From Ewingella allii (lineage in GTDB: Bacteria > Pseudomonadota > Gammaproteobacteria > Enterobacterales > Enterobacteriaceae), in contig NZ_JAWUDN010000001.1 of assembly GCF_044430645.1 (NCBI RefSeq), positions 1,302,001-1,366,000 on the forward strand: 64,000 bases of DNA, read 5' to 3'. The notes under the pieces are model-generated. The model searched no databases and was not told the origin of the DNA. It worked only from the letters and a program-made list of their open reading frames with translations. Shown here one piece after another: positions 42,760 through 51,879 of the stretch; within the stretch, counting starts at the first letter, position 1, and the number at the start of each line of letters is the position of its first letter. Position numbers and translations under genes: made by a program.

Positions 42760-42936
42760 TTACAGAGGGAACTTGCCGCCAATGGTACCTAAAATTCCGC
42801 CCAAAATCGGGCCGACAATCGGTACTGGCGTCACAATTTGACCCACGTTACCCAGCAAATCACCGATCAATCCACCACCACTTACAGCATCAACTTCGTC
42901 CATAGACAATTCGCGCAATTCTTTGTTTTCTTTCAT
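42760..42936 (-). CDS. Double-glycine leader peptide, microcin-like
   Basis: A 58-residue open frame with an AAGGG box 7 nt before its ATG and a terminator after it. Residues 1-21 (MKENKELRELSMDEVDAVSG, then G) form a classic double-glycine leader: acidic, with LSMDEVDAVSGG close to the microcin V leader. The remaining ~37 residues are hydrophobic and Gly-rich with GxxxG steps, four prolines and a single lysine near the end (GGKFPL), without cysteines. This is the form of a class II microcin or related secreted peptide. No C39 peptidase-transporter or immunity gene is visible nearby, so export would need genes elsewhere. Confidence 0.65.
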   Translation of the reverse strand: MKENKELRELSMDEVDAVSGGGLIGDLLGNVGQIVTPVPIVGPILGGILGTIGGKFPL

Positions 42937-43195
42937 GAATATACCCTTATTGCAGTTGAATGATTAAGCCAGAGCTATTAAATACGGGCTATGTAGGTGG
43001 GCGGCTTATGCATGATGCCGGCACCTGATTAAAAATTAGACCATGGTTTAACAAATGCAATGTGTAAGAGGTGCTAGTGAACGGAATAAAAACACATCCG
43101 CATGATTTTATTAGGAAGATAATTTATCGAATTTTTAAAAGCATTAATTTATATAACCATTGATGATTATTTATTAATGCTCTATTTGTTAGGTT

Positions 43196-43807
43196 TCAGG
43201 ATTCGCCTGCCTGCGCCAGCCAAATGGTGTGGCCGCCGCATTCAGGGTCTTCAACCACGTTTTTCACTAGGCTGAAGCCATGATCAGCCAACAACTGGCG
43301 GTACTCTTCTGGCGCTAAACTGGCGTGATACAAAGTTTCGCCATTGAATTCGCCAATCGCTTCGCCGTTGGCGGGGCCGCTGGTAAACATCAGTGCCGCG
43401 TTGGGTTTGGCGTGCTGCTCAAAGAGGGCAAACATCCCACGCTGATCGTCGCGTTTAAGATGAAAAAAACTGTCCCACGCCAGAATGCCATCAAATTTCT
43501 GCCCAAGCGCAAGCTGCCGCATATCGGCCACTTGCCAGTGATGGGCAGGAAAACGCTGGCGACAGAGGGCAATCATCGCCGCCGAAGAGTCCACGCCGGT
43601 CACCCGATGGCCTTGCTCGACAAAGTAATTAGCTATCGGCTTGCCGGAGCCACAGCCGATGTCCAGAATGTCGGCTACGGCGGATTGCAGGTTGAGAAAG
43701 TGCTCGAGCCAGGGCAACTCGAAAAGCTGCTTGCCGCGAATATCATCCCAATAATCACTGTTACGCTGGTATAAATCGATAATCTTGTCTGCCGAAGGGT
43801 GATCCAC
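43196..43807 (-). CDS. Class I SAM-dependent methyltransferase
   Basis: 203 residues from a GTG at 43807 (VDHPSADKIIDLYQRNSDYW), which has an AGGAG box; the longer reading overlaps the upstream gene. SAM-binding motif I is ILDIGCGSGKPIANYF, then GVDSSAAMI and a post-I region MRQLALGQKFDGILAWDSFFHL. The substrate is unknown. It is the last of three genes on the minus strand, 19 bp after the hypothetical gene. Confidence 0.85.
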   Translation of the reverse strand: MDHPSADKIIDLYQRNSDYWDDIRGKQLFELPWLEHFLNLQSAVADILDIGCGSGKPIANYFVEQGHRVTGVDSSAAMIALCRQRFPAHHWQVADMRQLALGQKFDGILAWDSFFHLKRDDQRGMFALFEQHAKPNAALMFTSGPANGEAIGEFNGETLYHASLAPEEYRQLLADHGFSLVKNVVEDPECGGHTIWLAQAGES

Positions 43808-43826
43808 GGGCGCTCCTGGTGATGGC

Positions 43827-44114
43827 CTAAATGATACGATTGACGGTCTGAGAAGGCCCGCCGATGCGGCCATCGACCTGATTCCACTCTTCAACGTAAG
43901 ACTCGTAGGCAAAGACAAAGGCGTTGTGCCCGGTCGAGAACCAACGGTCAGGTTTGCGTTTCCAACCAGCATAAGGATCGTAGCGCAGGATCTCAAAACC
44001 GCGCGGCTGGGAGCGAATAATGTAGGTGTAATGCTCGTAAAGCTCTTCGTCAGCTGGGATCTCTTCATTCTCTGCCAGCGTGATAAACAGCCCGCCCAGT
44101 TTTACTCTGACCAT
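43827..44114 (-). CDS. Conserved-looking small protein, unknown
   Basis: 95 residues with an AAGGAAGG box before the ATG. Aromatic-rich (YEHYTYIIRSQPRGFEILRYDPYAGWKRKPDRWF), with no signal peptide or membrane segment. I do not recognise the family. It is 13 bp after the acetyltransferase stop and in line with the methyltransferase, so it is probably a cotranscribed gene. Confidence 0.65.
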   Translation of the reverse strand: MVRVKLGGLFITLAENEEIPADEELYEHYTYIIRSQPRGFEILRYDPYAGWKRKPDRWFSTGHNAFVFAYESYVEEWNQVDGRIGGPSQTVNRII

Positions 44115-44127
44115 TGCACCTTCCTTC

Positions 44128-44640
44128 TCATCCTAATTCCTTTTTCATTGTCCACAGCGGCGTAGTTTGCGTCTGTGTCACATAGGCGGATTCGCTATGA
44201 ATCATCATGCCCTGACGTTGATAAAATGCGATAGCGGCAGTATTGCTTTGCAACACGGTCAACCAAAGTAAGTTCTGCTGGCGGTTTTTTACCTGTTGCT
44301 CAACGTGGTTGAACAAAAGCGAGCCCAGTCCCCGGGATTTCGCGCCAGGCTGCAGATAAAGTTTACAAAGCATAGCACCGCGCTGTTCGCTCTCCGGCAG
44401 CGTCTGCTGGTCGTGCACTTTGGCAAACCCCAGCAGTCGCCCCTCTTCACAAGCCACCCACCACTGTTGCTGCGGATCGCTAAACCCTGCGGTGAGAATC
44501 TCAAGGGAGAAGTCACTTTCCAGAAACGCCTCAAGCTCCGCCGGGCTTTGCCACAACGCGCCAAAATAGTGGCGGTAAGTTGAAATCCCTAGCTGCCGAA
44601 GTGGCTCAATCTCAGCCAGTACCGCCTGTCGAATCTCCAA
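44128..44640 (-). CDS. GNAT N-acetyltransferase
   Basis: 170 residues, starting at a TTG (44640) with a GGGAG box 8 nt upstream. GNAT fold: LCKLYLQPGAKSRGLGSLLFNHVE is the acetyl-CoA pyrophosphate loop (Q/R-x-x-G-x-G/A type), and LWLTVLQSNTAAIAFYQRQGM is the C-terminal motif. The substrate is unknown. First gene of a three-gene unit. Confidence 0.87.
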   Translation of the reverse strand: MEIRQAVLAEIEPLRQLGISTYRHYFGALWQSPAELEAFLESDFSLEILTAGFSDPQQQWWVACEEGRLLGFAKVHDQQTLPESEQRGAMLCKLYLQPGAKSRGLGSLLFNHVEQQVKNRQQNLLWLTVLQSNTAAIAFYQRQGMMIHSESAYVTQTQTTPLWTMKKELG

Positions 44641-44719
44641 ACGTTTTTCTCCCGGACTTTTTTCACTACACTATGTGGGCCTATACGGCACAGGATAACG
44701 TTTTAAAGGAAGCATTAAT

Positions 44720-45454
44720 ATGGCTCAAAACATTTATGACGATCAGCAATTTTTCGAGGGTTATTCACAACTTAACCGTTCAATTCATGGTTTAGACGGC
44801 GCGCCGGAATGGCCTGCCCTAAAAGCCATGCTGCCCGACCTTCGCGGGGCAAAAGTGGTTGACCTCGGCTGTGGTTATGGCTGGTTCTGCCGCCATATGC
44901 GCGAACAGGGGGCGGCGCAGGTCTTAGGGTTAGATATTTCTGCAAAGATGCTGGAAAAGGCCCGCAGTATGACGGCTGATTCTGGTATTGAATATCGCCG
45001 TGAAGACTTGGATCAGCTGAGATTACCGGCTGAAACATACTCTTTGGCCTACAGTTCTCTGGCGTTGCACTATCTGCAAAACCTCTCAGGGCTGTTTGAC
45101 CAGGTGTATCAATCTCTGGTTCCGGGCGGGCATTTTGTCTTTTCGGCCGAGCACCCGATTTTCACCGCACCGGCGCAACCGGGTTGGCTAACGACCACCA
45201 GCGGGCAGAAAACCTGGCCGATAGACGGCTATCAGCGGGAAGGCGAACGCGTCACAAACTGGTTTGCCGAAGGGGTTGTCAAACAGCATCGTAAACTGGC
45301 GACTTACATTAACTTGCTGATCAAGAGTGGATTTATTATCTCCCAGCTTGATGAGTGGGGTCCTTCTGCCGAGCAATTAGCCAGCACGCCCGCTCTGCAA
45401 GAAGAGACCGAACGCCCAATGATGTTCCTGCTCGCCGCGCAAAAACCGCGTTAA
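44720..45454 (+). CDS. Class I SAM-dependent methyltransferase
   Basis: 244 residues. Motif I is KVVDLGCGYGWFCRHM, then LGLDISAKMLEKAR; a later motif is YSSLALHYLQN, with GGHFVFSAEHPIF after it. The pattern fits small-molecule methyltransferases of the Methyltransf_11 group. An AAAGGA box precedes the ATG. It is divergent from the acetyltransferase; the substrate is unknown. Confidence 0.87.
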   Translation: MAQNIYDDQQFFEGYSQLNRSIHGLDGAPEWPALKAMLPDLRGAKVVDLGCGYGWFCRHMREQGAAQVLGLDISAKMLEKARSMTADSGIEYRREDLDQLRLPAETYSLAYSSLALHYLQNLSGLFDQVYQSLVPGGHFVFSAEHPIFTAPAQPGWLTTTSGQKTWPIDGYQREGERVTNWFAEGVVKQHRKLATYINLLIKSGFIISQLDEWGPSAEQLASTPALQEETERPMMFLLAAQKPR

Positions 45455-45795
45455 TCACTCACTGCATTAAAAAACACGCTCTTTCCTGCCTCATCACCAT
45501 TTTCAGACTGTTTAAGTCGGGAGGCTCGTCCTCCCCCGGCTTAAGGATTTCTTAATTTTCACTCCATAAACTGATTTCACTCTGAACCTATACCGTAGCT
45601 CAATGAAATTGGGATATTCAGACGATCCCCCTTTACCCAGCGCTTAACTCAAACTAACGTTGAACCGAATTTTGGAATTATGGTCAGTAAGTTACTAGAA
45701 CATTTTCAGCCGCTTATTTGGCTGACTCCAATGATGATGAGGGTAGTGATTTTGCAGATTCAAAGTGAACAAAAAACCGTGCTGGGGTACCAAGC
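45455..45795. other. Gap before ybjG, with hairpin
   Basis: 341 bp without a supported gene. An imperfect hairpin at 45512-45545 (TTAAG and GGGAGG pairing with CCTCCC and CTTAA), then TTTC, is a likely terminator for the methyltransferase. A 42-codon frame from 45680 runs into the ybjG start but looks like chance. Confidence 0.4.
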
Positions 45796-46401
45796 ATGGA
45801 GCAATTAAACCATCTTTTATTTACCTGGATTAACGCCACGCCAGACTCCCCGCCCGCGCTGATCAAATTTGCCACTTTTATGGCCAATGACATGATTATG
45901 ATTGTGCCGATGCTCATTATTGGGCTTTGGCTATGGGGTCACCGCGAACATATCGTTTTCCAGCGTACCTTAGTGACAAAAACCGTTATCGCACTGTTGT
46001 TCTCAATGAGCTGCGCAAAAACCTTGTCGATGCTATTCCCGCACGCACGTCCGTTCGTTGAAGGCTTTGGCTATAACTTCCTGCATCACGCGCCCGATGA
46101 TTCCTTCCCTAGCGACCACGGCACCGCGATTTTCACCTTTGCCATTGCGTTCTTGTTCTGGCATCGCCTGTGGTCTGGCGCGCTGTTAATCGTCACCGCC
46201 CTTGGCATTGCCTGGTCACGCGTTTACCTCGGGGTACACTGGCCGTTGGATATGCTCGGCGGCCTGTTGGTCGGCATGGTGGGTTGTCTGTTCTCGCAGC
46301 TGGTGTGGAACCTGTATGGCGAGCAGATCTCAGCAGGCTTAGACAAGCTCTATCGCTTTAGCTTTGCCCTGCCCATCCGTAAAGGCTGGGTTCGCGAGTA
46401 A
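45796..46401 (+). CDS. ybjG: Undecaprenyl-diphosphatase YbjG
   Basis: 201 residues, PAP2-type inner-membrane phosphatase that recycles undecaprenyl pyrophosphate for cell-wall synthesis. The three-part phosphatase signature is KTLSMLFPHARP, PSDHG and SRVYLGVHWPLD. Several membrane segments lie around it. The C-terminus ends ALPIRKGWVRE, as in E. coli YbjG. Confidence 0.94.
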   Translation: MEQLNHLLFTWINATPDSPPALIKFATFMANDMIMIVPMLIIGLWLWGHREHIVFQRTLVTKTVIALLFSMSCAKTLSMLFPHARPFVEGFGYNFLHHAPDDSFPSDHGTAIFTFAIAFLFWHRLWSGALLIVTALGIAWSRVYLGVHWPLDMLGGLLVGMVGCLFSQLVWNLYGEQISAGLDKLYRFSFALPIRKGWVRE

Positions 46402-46435
46402 TCTCTTATCGCGACGCGTCACAAGCCACGAAAAC

Positions 46436-46467
46436 AAAAGGCCCGGCATACTCATGCCGGGCCTTTT
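46436..46467. terminator. Bidirectional terminator ybjG / dacC
   Basis: AAAAGGCCCGGCAT (46436-46449), loop ACTC, ATGCCGGGCCTTTT (46454-46467). A perfect 14-bp stem with A and T tracts on each side, between convergent genes. Confidence 0.92.
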
Positions 46468-46487
46468 GATTACAGACAATGACAAAA

Positions 46488-47699
46488 TTATTTGCCGAAA
46501 ATCGAACCAAACAGGCCGGTGATTTTCATCATCACGAAATCCCAGATACGGCTGAAGAAGCCGCCCTCTTTCACTTCCTGCAACGCCACCAGCGGGCGTG
46601 AGTCGATGACTTTGCCGTCGAGGCTAAAATCAACCGTTCCCACCACCTGATTCTTGCTCAGCGGGGCTTCCAACTCTTTGTTGGTTAGATTAAAGCTGGC
46701 CTTAAGGTTTTTGAGCTGGCCCTTTGGCATGGTCAAAGATGCGTCTTCCGCCACGCCCAGCGGCACCATTTTCTCCTCGCCGAACCACACGCGCTGGGTG
46801 GTGAAAGCATTACCCGCTTTAATCGGCGTCAGCGTTTCAAAGAAACGGAACCCCCAGGTCAGCAGGCTTTCGCTTTCGCTAAAACGAATACGGTCACTTG
46901 GCGCGCCCATCACCACGGCAATCAGGCGCATGCCGCTTGGGTCACTGGCCGAAGAAACCAGGTTATAACCCGCGCCGGAGGTATAGCCGGTTTTGATGCC
47001 GTCAACGTTTAGACTGCTGCTCCATAACAGACGGTTACGGTTAATCTGGCGAATATGGTTGAAGGTGAATTCTTTTTCTTTGTGCAGCGCGTATTCGTCC
47101 GGCGTATCACGGATCAGCGCCTGAGACAGCAGCGCCATGTCTTTCGCCGAGCTGTACTGCCCGTCTGCATCAAGACCGTGGACGGTTTTGAAATGAGTGT
47201 TATCTAACTTGAGCTGCTGCGAATAGCGGTTCATCAGGCTGACGAAAGAGTCTTGGCTTCCGGCAATGTAATCAGCCAAGGCAATGCTGGCGTCGTTACC
47301 CGATTGAATCACGATCCCTTTGTTCAGCTCGGAAACCGGCACCTTGTCGCCCGGCTTGAGGAACATCAGCGAGGAGCCGCGCAGCACCGGGTTGCCCGTC
47401 GCCCAGGCATCCTGCCCAACTGAAACCATGTCATCAGGAGTGACTTTGCCAGATTTAATCGCCTGACCCACCACATAGCTGACCATAATTTTGGTCAGGC
47501 TGGCCGGGTCAAGACGGGCATCGGGGTTGGACTCAGTCAGCACTTTGCCGCTGTTATAGTCCATTAATACCCAAGATTTCGCGTTAATCTGCGGGGCTAC
47601 GGGGTTGGTATCTGCCTGTGCAGCAGGAAGCGCTAGCAGCATAACGCCGCCGCCGAGCGCGCATAGGAAGGTCCGTTGGAATTTAGGAGAAATTGTCAT
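46488..47699 (-). CDS. dacC: D-alanyl-D-alanine carboxypeptidase DacC (PBP6)
   Basis: 403 residues, class C low-molecular-weight PBP that trims the terminal D-alanine of peptidoglycan stem peptides. It has a signal peptide (cleavage after AQA, about residue 29), catalytic motifs S67-LTK, S133-GN and K236-TG, and a C-terminal amphipathic anchor (FFSRIWDFVMMKITGLFGSIFGK). In E. coli deoR lies between ybjG and dacC; it is absent here. PBP5 and PBP6 are close, but locus and C-terminus favour DacC. Confidence 0.92.
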   Translation of the reverse strand: MTISPKFQRTFLCALGGGVMLLALPAAQADTNPVAPQINAKSWVLMDYNSGKVLTESNPDARLDPASLTKIMVSYVVGQAIKSGKVTPDDMVSVGQDAWATGNPVLRGSSLMFLKPGDKVPVSELNKGIVIQSGNDASIALADYIAGSQDSFVSLMNRYSQQLKLDNTHFKTVHGLDADGQYSSAKDMALLSQALIRDTPDEYALHKEKEFTFNHIRQINRNRLLWSSSLNVDGIKTGYTSGAGYNLVSSASDPSGMRLIAVVMGAPSDRIRFSESESLLTWGFRFFETLTPIKAGNAFTTQRVWFGEEKMVPLGVAEDASLTMPKGQLKNLKASFNLTNKELEAPLSKNQVVGTVDFSLDGKVIDSRPLVALQEVKEGGFFSRIWDFVMMKITGLFGSIFGK

Positions 47700-48027
47700 A
47701 GGTTATCAGCGCTTTTGTCCATGTAACTGAAATTTATCTTATCTTTCAAACAGATTTACGCCTGAAAAGTGAAACGTTCGCCGAGACTAAAACCTACCGT
47801 TTTATGCGCGGCGATGAAACCGTTGCAATGTAAAGATTGTTAGAATAGTCGCGATTTTTAAGCTTTGTTGCATTTTGCTGCGCAATATTTATTCTCATCG
47901 CGCCTCTTGACCAGATAATGTGACTCGGGCAAGTTTGTGCCACGGCATTGATTATTGACGATAACTATAAAGTGCTTACCCGCAATGGACTCTCAACATA
48001 GCGCGGTAATACGATAGGAAATAAAAG
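47700..48027. promoter_or_regulatory. Divergent region dacC / ydgC
   Basis: 328 bp, AT-rich, no gene. It must hold promoters for both divergent genes; several -10-like sequences are present (TAGAAT near 47840, TATAAA near 47966) but no well-spaced -35 stands out. Confidence 0.3.
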
Positions 48028-48366
48028 ATGGGTCTGCTCATAAAAGCGCTGATTGGTGCGCTAATGGTCGTGGCAATCGGCTTATTGTCGAAAACCAAAA
48101 ACTACTATATCGCAGGATTATTGCCTCTATTTCCCACATTTGCGCTGATAGCCCACTATATTGTCGGCACTGAACGCAGCATTGAAGCGTTACGCACTAC
48201 CATCATCTTCGGGCTGTGGGCCGTGATCCCTTACATGGTCTACCTGGTCGCCCTCTATTTCCTCGTCGGCTCAATGAAACTGCCCTATGCACTACTCGGC
48301 GGCGTACTGTGCTGGACACTTGCCGCTTGGCTGCTGATTTCGCTCTGGACGCGTTTTCACAGCTGA
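48028..48366 (+). CDS. ydgC: GlpM/YdgC family membrane protein
   Basis: 112 residues, four membrane segments. It matches E. coli YdgC through most of its length (LLSKTKNYYIAGLLPLFPTF, then IAHYIVGTERSIEALR). The family is named after Pseudomonas GlpM, linked to alginate production; in enterics the role is unknown. In E. coli ydgC is elsewhere on the chromosome. Confidence 0.87.
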   Translation: MGLLIKALIGALMVVAIGLLSKTKNYYIAGLLPLFPTFALIAHYIVGTERSIEALRTTIIFGLWAVIPYMVYLVALYFLVGSMKLPYALLGGVLCWTLAAWLLISLWTRFHS

Positions 48367-48401
48367 GCCGCCCCTCTTTTTACTTTGTTGGAGTGATTAT
48401 C

Positions 48402-49022
48402 ATGTTAACGGTCTGGGGTCGTGAAAATTCGACCAATGTGAAGAAAGTCTTGTGGCTGTTGGAAGAGCTTGGTGAGCAGTACCAGCTGATAAACGCCGGG
48501 GGCCAATATGGCAAAAACAATGAAGCCAGCTTTTTGGCGCTCAACCCTAATGGCTTAGTCCCTTGCTTGCAGGACGGCGACTTCGTGCTGTGGGAATCCA
48601 ATGCCATTCTGCGCTATCTGGCGGAGCGCTCCGCGCAGCCTGAGTTCTGGGGGGCAAATGCCCAACAGCGCGCTTCTGCCGATAAATGGCTGGACTGGGC
48701 CAGCGGCACGCTGGCGATCCCCTTCCGGCAGGTCTATGTCAGCCTGATCCGCACGCCTGAAGCACAGCGCGATGCGCAGGTTATCGCTACCGGCATGGCG
48801 GCTTTTGAGAAGGCCTGGGCCACGCTCGACGAGGTGCTGGCGAAGCAAAAATGGTTATCCGGGGAACAGTTTGGCTTGGGGGATATCCCGCTGGGCTGTT
48901 TAGCCTATGCGTGGTTCAATTTGGATATTGAGCGCCAAAAGCACCCACACGTTGAGCGCTGGTACCAACAGCTTACTCAACGCGCGGCGTATCAGCAGCA
49001 CGTGATGATCGCATTGACTTAA
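48402..49022 (+). CDS. gstB: Glutathione S-transferase GstB
   Basis: 206 residues from the ATG at 48402, which has a GGAG box; a longer frame runs back into ydgC. The N-terminal thioredoxin-like domain begins MLTVWGRENSTNVKKVLWLLEEL, as in E. coli GstB, and has the glutathione motif LWESNAILRYL. The C-terminal helical domain holds FGLGDIPLGCLAYAWF. GstB acts on small electrophiles such as bromoacetate. It lies next to yliI and near dacC as in E. coli. Confidence 0.9.
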   Translation: MLTVWGRENSTNVKKVLWLLEELGEQYQLINAGGQYGKNNEASFLALNPNGLVPCLQDGDFVLWESNAILRYLAERSAQPEFWGANAQQRASADKWLDWASGTLAIPFRQVYVSLIRTPEAQRDAQVIATGMAAFEKAWATLDEVLAKQKWLSGEQFGLGDIPLGCLAYAWFNLDIERQKHPHVERWYQQLTQRAAYQQHVMIALT

Positions 49023-49030
49023 TATGCTTC

Positions 49031-49052
49031 TGGCCGGAGACAGCTCCGGCCA
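49031..49052. terminator. Bidirectional terminator gstB / yliI
   Basis: TGGCCGGAG (49031-49039), loop ACAG, CTCCGGCCA (49044-49052), then TTTTCG. It lies between convergent genes. Confidence 0.85.
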
Positions 49053-49060
49053 TTTTCGCC

Positions 49061-50209
49061 CTAGGCTCCCGGCGCCACCTTCAGCAACTTGCCATTACTT
49101 TCATCGGTCAACACGTAGATATAGCCATCTTCCCCCAGCCGCACCTCGCGAATACGCTCATTACGCTCGCTTAGCAGACGCTCTTCCGCGATGATTTTGT
49201 TACCCTGTAACGTCAACCTAATCAAGGATCTCCCCGCCAACGCGCCAATAAATAGTGAGTGATCCCACTGCGGGAATTTAGACGCGTTGTAAAACGCCAT
49301 GCCACTCAGCGCCGGCGATACCGGCCAATAGTAGAGCGGGTCCTCCGCCCCGTTAAGATGGGTTCCTTTGGCCTCGGGTATCGGCTGCCCTGAATAGTTT
49401 ATGCCGTAGGTCGCCAGCGGCCAGCCGTAGTTTTTGCCTGCTTGCGGCAGATTGACTTCATCCCCGCCGCGCGGTCCGTGCTCTGTCTCCCACAGCGCGT
49501 GACTCCAGGGATTAATGGCTAAACCTTGTACATTGCGATTGCCATAAGTCCAGATTTCCCCCTTGGCCGCTGGCTTATTCACCAAAGGATTATCTTGCGG
49601 AATGCCGCCTTCAGGGGTCAGGCGTAGGATTTTACCCTTGAGGCTATCGAGCCGCTGGGCCGACATCCGCTGGTTGTTATCTCCCGTCGACATGAAGATA
49701 TTGCCCTGCAAATCAAAAGCCAGCCTGCCGCCGAGATTAATCCCGCTGCTCAACGCCGGTTGTTGCACAAAGATAGTTTTGAAGTCTTTCAGGCCGCTGT
49801 CATCCTCGGCCAGACGCCCGTAGCCCAATGCCGCATTGGCCTGTCCCTTATCTCCCTGCTGCGCGAAGCTGAGGTAGACGCGGCGGCTACTGGCAAAATC
49901 AGGCGCCAGACGGACATCCCACAGCCCAGCCTGCCCTGCAACCCACACTTTTGGTAATCCTGCCAAAGGCTTAGATAAGCCTTTATTAGCCCGCCACAGC
50001 CTCAACTGCCCGGAACGCTCGGTGATTAATGCGGCCTGCTGGCCGGGCAAAAATGCCAAAGACCAAGGATGATCCAAGCCCGCTGCCAGCTCTTCAACCT
50101 TGGCGTTGGCTTCAGGGACCGACTCTGGGGATTTATCCACGGCAAAGGCGGGAGAGAGGAACAATGCGGCCAGCATGGACAGCGCTGTGGGGCGAAAAAG
50201 AGTATTCAT
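49061..50209 (-). CDS. yliI: PQQ-dependent aldose sugar dehydrogenase YliI
   Basis: 382 residues, secreted six-bladed beta-propeller of the soluble glucose dehydrogenase family. It has a signal peptide (cleavage after AFA, about residue 23). Family motifs are LDHPWSLAFLPG, NLGGRLAFDLQGNIFMSTGDNNQR and EHGPRGGDEVNLPQAGKNYGWPLATYGINYSG, which holds PQQ and calcium contacts. It oxidises aldoses in the periplasm when PQQ is available. Confidence 0.93.
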   Translation of the reverse strand: MNTLFRPTALSMLAALFLSPAFAVDKSPESVPEANAKVEELAAGLDHPWSLAFLPGQQAALITERSGQLRLWRANKGLSKPLAGLPKVWVAGQAGLWDVRLAPDFASSRRVYLSFAQQGDKGQANAALGYGRLAEDDSGLKDFKTIFVQQPALSSGINLGGRLAFDLQGNIFMSTGDNNQRMSAQRLDSLKGKILRLTPEGGIPQDNPLVNKPAAKGEIWTYGNRNVQGLAINPWSHALWETEHGPRGGDEVNLPQAGKNYGWPLATYGINYSGQPIPEAKGTHLNGAEDPLYYWPVSPALSGMAFYNASKFPQWDHSLFIGALAGRSLIRLTLQGNKIIAEERLLSERNERIREVRLGEDGYIYVLTDESNGKLLKVAPGA

Positions 50210-50434
50210 CAGATCTCCATTCGATTATTTTTCGTCCGTTAAGAATAGAGCCAAATGCTATAAAGCAGGGCTTCCTCGCAGCAAAACAACGCAACTTTGC
50301 AAACCTAAGCCGTTTTTCTGTTGCCCGATCACAAAAATAAATAAACGTAATTTCAGAAGTAAATAACTCAATAGCCCATACCCGCGACAAGGATTAAAAC
50401 TGCAAGCTCACATTGTTGATATGGACGTCTCGTT

Positions 50435-51823
50435 ATGAGCTCTGAAGTGCGATCGGTTTCTGAGGTTCTTTCGGTAAAAGAAAAAGTGGGATACGGCTTA
50501 GGGGACGCGGCTAGCCACATTATTTTTGATAACGTCATGCTCTATATGATGTTTTTCTATACGGACATTTTCGGTATTCCCGCCGGATACGTGGGCACGC
50601 TGTTTTTGCTGGCCCGCGCACTGGATGCGATTTCCGACCCTTGCATGGGGTTACTGGCCGACAGAACACGCACCCGCTGGGGGCAATTTCGCCCTTACGT
50701 GCTGTTCGGTGCCATACCTTTCGGCATAGTGTGCGTGTTCGCCTACTCTTCTCCCGATCTCAGCATGACCGGAAAAATGGTCTATGCCGCAGTCACTTAT
50801 ACCTTGCTGACGCTGATGTACACGGTGGTTAATATCCCTTATTGCGCCCTCGGTGGCGTTATAACAGCCGATCCTACTCAACGTATTTCGCTGCAGTCCT
50901 ATCGGTTCGTTTTAGCCACCGCCGGTGGCATGCTGAGCACCGTCTTAATGATGCCGCTGGTGCAATTGATCGGTGGCGAGGATAAGGCGCTCGGTTTTCA
51001 AGGCGGGATCGCGGTACTGGCGGTGGTGGCCATTGTTATGCTTGCCATATGCTTTGCGACTACCAAAGAGCGCGTCAGCGATGAAGGTAAACCGACCGGC
51101 ACGATGCGAGAAGATCTCCGGGATATCTGGCATAACGATCAATGGCGCATTGTCGGCCTGTTGACCATTCTCAACATTATGGCGGTAGCCGTTCGCGGCG
51201 GGGCCATGATGTATTACGTCACCTACATTCTGGGCAATCCGGTGCTCTTTGCCTGGTTCCTCGGAGCCTACTCGGTGGGCAACCTCTTCGGCAGCGCGCT
51301 GGCTAAACCTCTGACCGATTGGAAGTGTAAGGTCAGCGTCTTCTGGTGGACTAACGCCATTTTAGCAGTACTCAGTGCGGCCATGTTCTTCCTGCCGATT
51401 CACGCCAGCGTCACCATGTTTGCCTTCATCTTTGTGATTGGCGTATTCCACCAGTTGGTCACGCCCATTCAGTGGGTAATGATGTCTGACACCGTAGATT
51501 ACGGTGAATGGAACGACGGTAAGCGCCTGACGGGGATCAGTTTTGCCGGGACGCTGTTTGTATTAAAACTCGGTTTAGCCCTTGCTGGCGCGCTCATCGG
51601 CTGGGTGTTGGCTGGTGCGGGATATCAGTCCGGCGCGGCAACCCAAAATGGCGGCACCCTCACCAGCATCATTGCTCTGTTTACTCTGGTTCCCGCCGCC
51701 TGTTATCTGCTCAGCGCCATTATTTGTAAACGCTTTTACATCCTGCGCACCCCACTCTTACGCCGCATTTTGGACGAAGTTGCCAGCGGTATTCGCCGTA
51801 ATCAACGTGAATTTTTCAAGTAA
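50435..51823 (+). CDS. yicJ: Xyloside:cation symporter YicJ (GPH family)
   Basis: 462 residues, twelve membrane segments, glycoside-pentoside-hexuronide symporter. It agrees with E. coli YicJ through long stretches (EKVGYGLGDAASHIIFDNVM, then LDAISDPCMGLLADRTRTRWG, then SDTVDYGEWNDGKRLTGISFAG). It would import alpha-xylosides for YicI, whose gene starts 56 bp downstream. The N-terminus is a few residues longer than in E. coli. Confidence 0.93.
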   Translation: MSSEVRSVSEVLSVKEKVGYGLGDAASHIIFDNVMLYMMFFYTDIFGIPAGYVGTLFLLARALDAISDPCMGLLADRTRTRWGQFRPYVLFGAIPFGIVCVFAYSSPDLSMTGKMVYAAVTYTLLTLMYTVVNIPYCALGGVITADPTQRISLQSYRFVLATAGGMLSTVLMMPLVQLIGGEDKALGFQGGIAVLAVVAIVMLAICFATTKERVSDEGKPTGTMREDLRDIWHNDQWRIVGLLTILNIMAVAVRGGAMMYYVTYILGNPVLFAWFLGAYSVGNLFGSALAKPLTDWKCKVSVFWWTNAILAVLSAAMFFLPIHASVTMFAFIFVIGVFHQLVTPIQWVMMSDTVDYGEWNDGKRLTGISFAGTLFVLKLGLALAGALIGWVLAGAGYQSGAATQNGGTLTSIIALFTLVPAACYLLSAIICKRFYILRTPLLRRILDEVASGIRRNQREFFK

Positions 51824-51879
51824 GACATTAATCCATATTTTAAATTGGCTCAGGATCATGAGAGCAAGGAGAGTGAAAA

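Noticed and set aside
43077..43163. 28-codon GTG frame (VNGIKTHPHDF...) upstream of the microcin-like gene
   Set aside because: An AAGAGG box is present but the frame is very short, AT-rich and on the other strand; too weak to call, and nothing marks it as an immunity gene.
45680..45808. 42-codon frame running into ybjG
   Set aside because: Poor RBS and no recognised features; the overlap with the ybjG start looks accidental.
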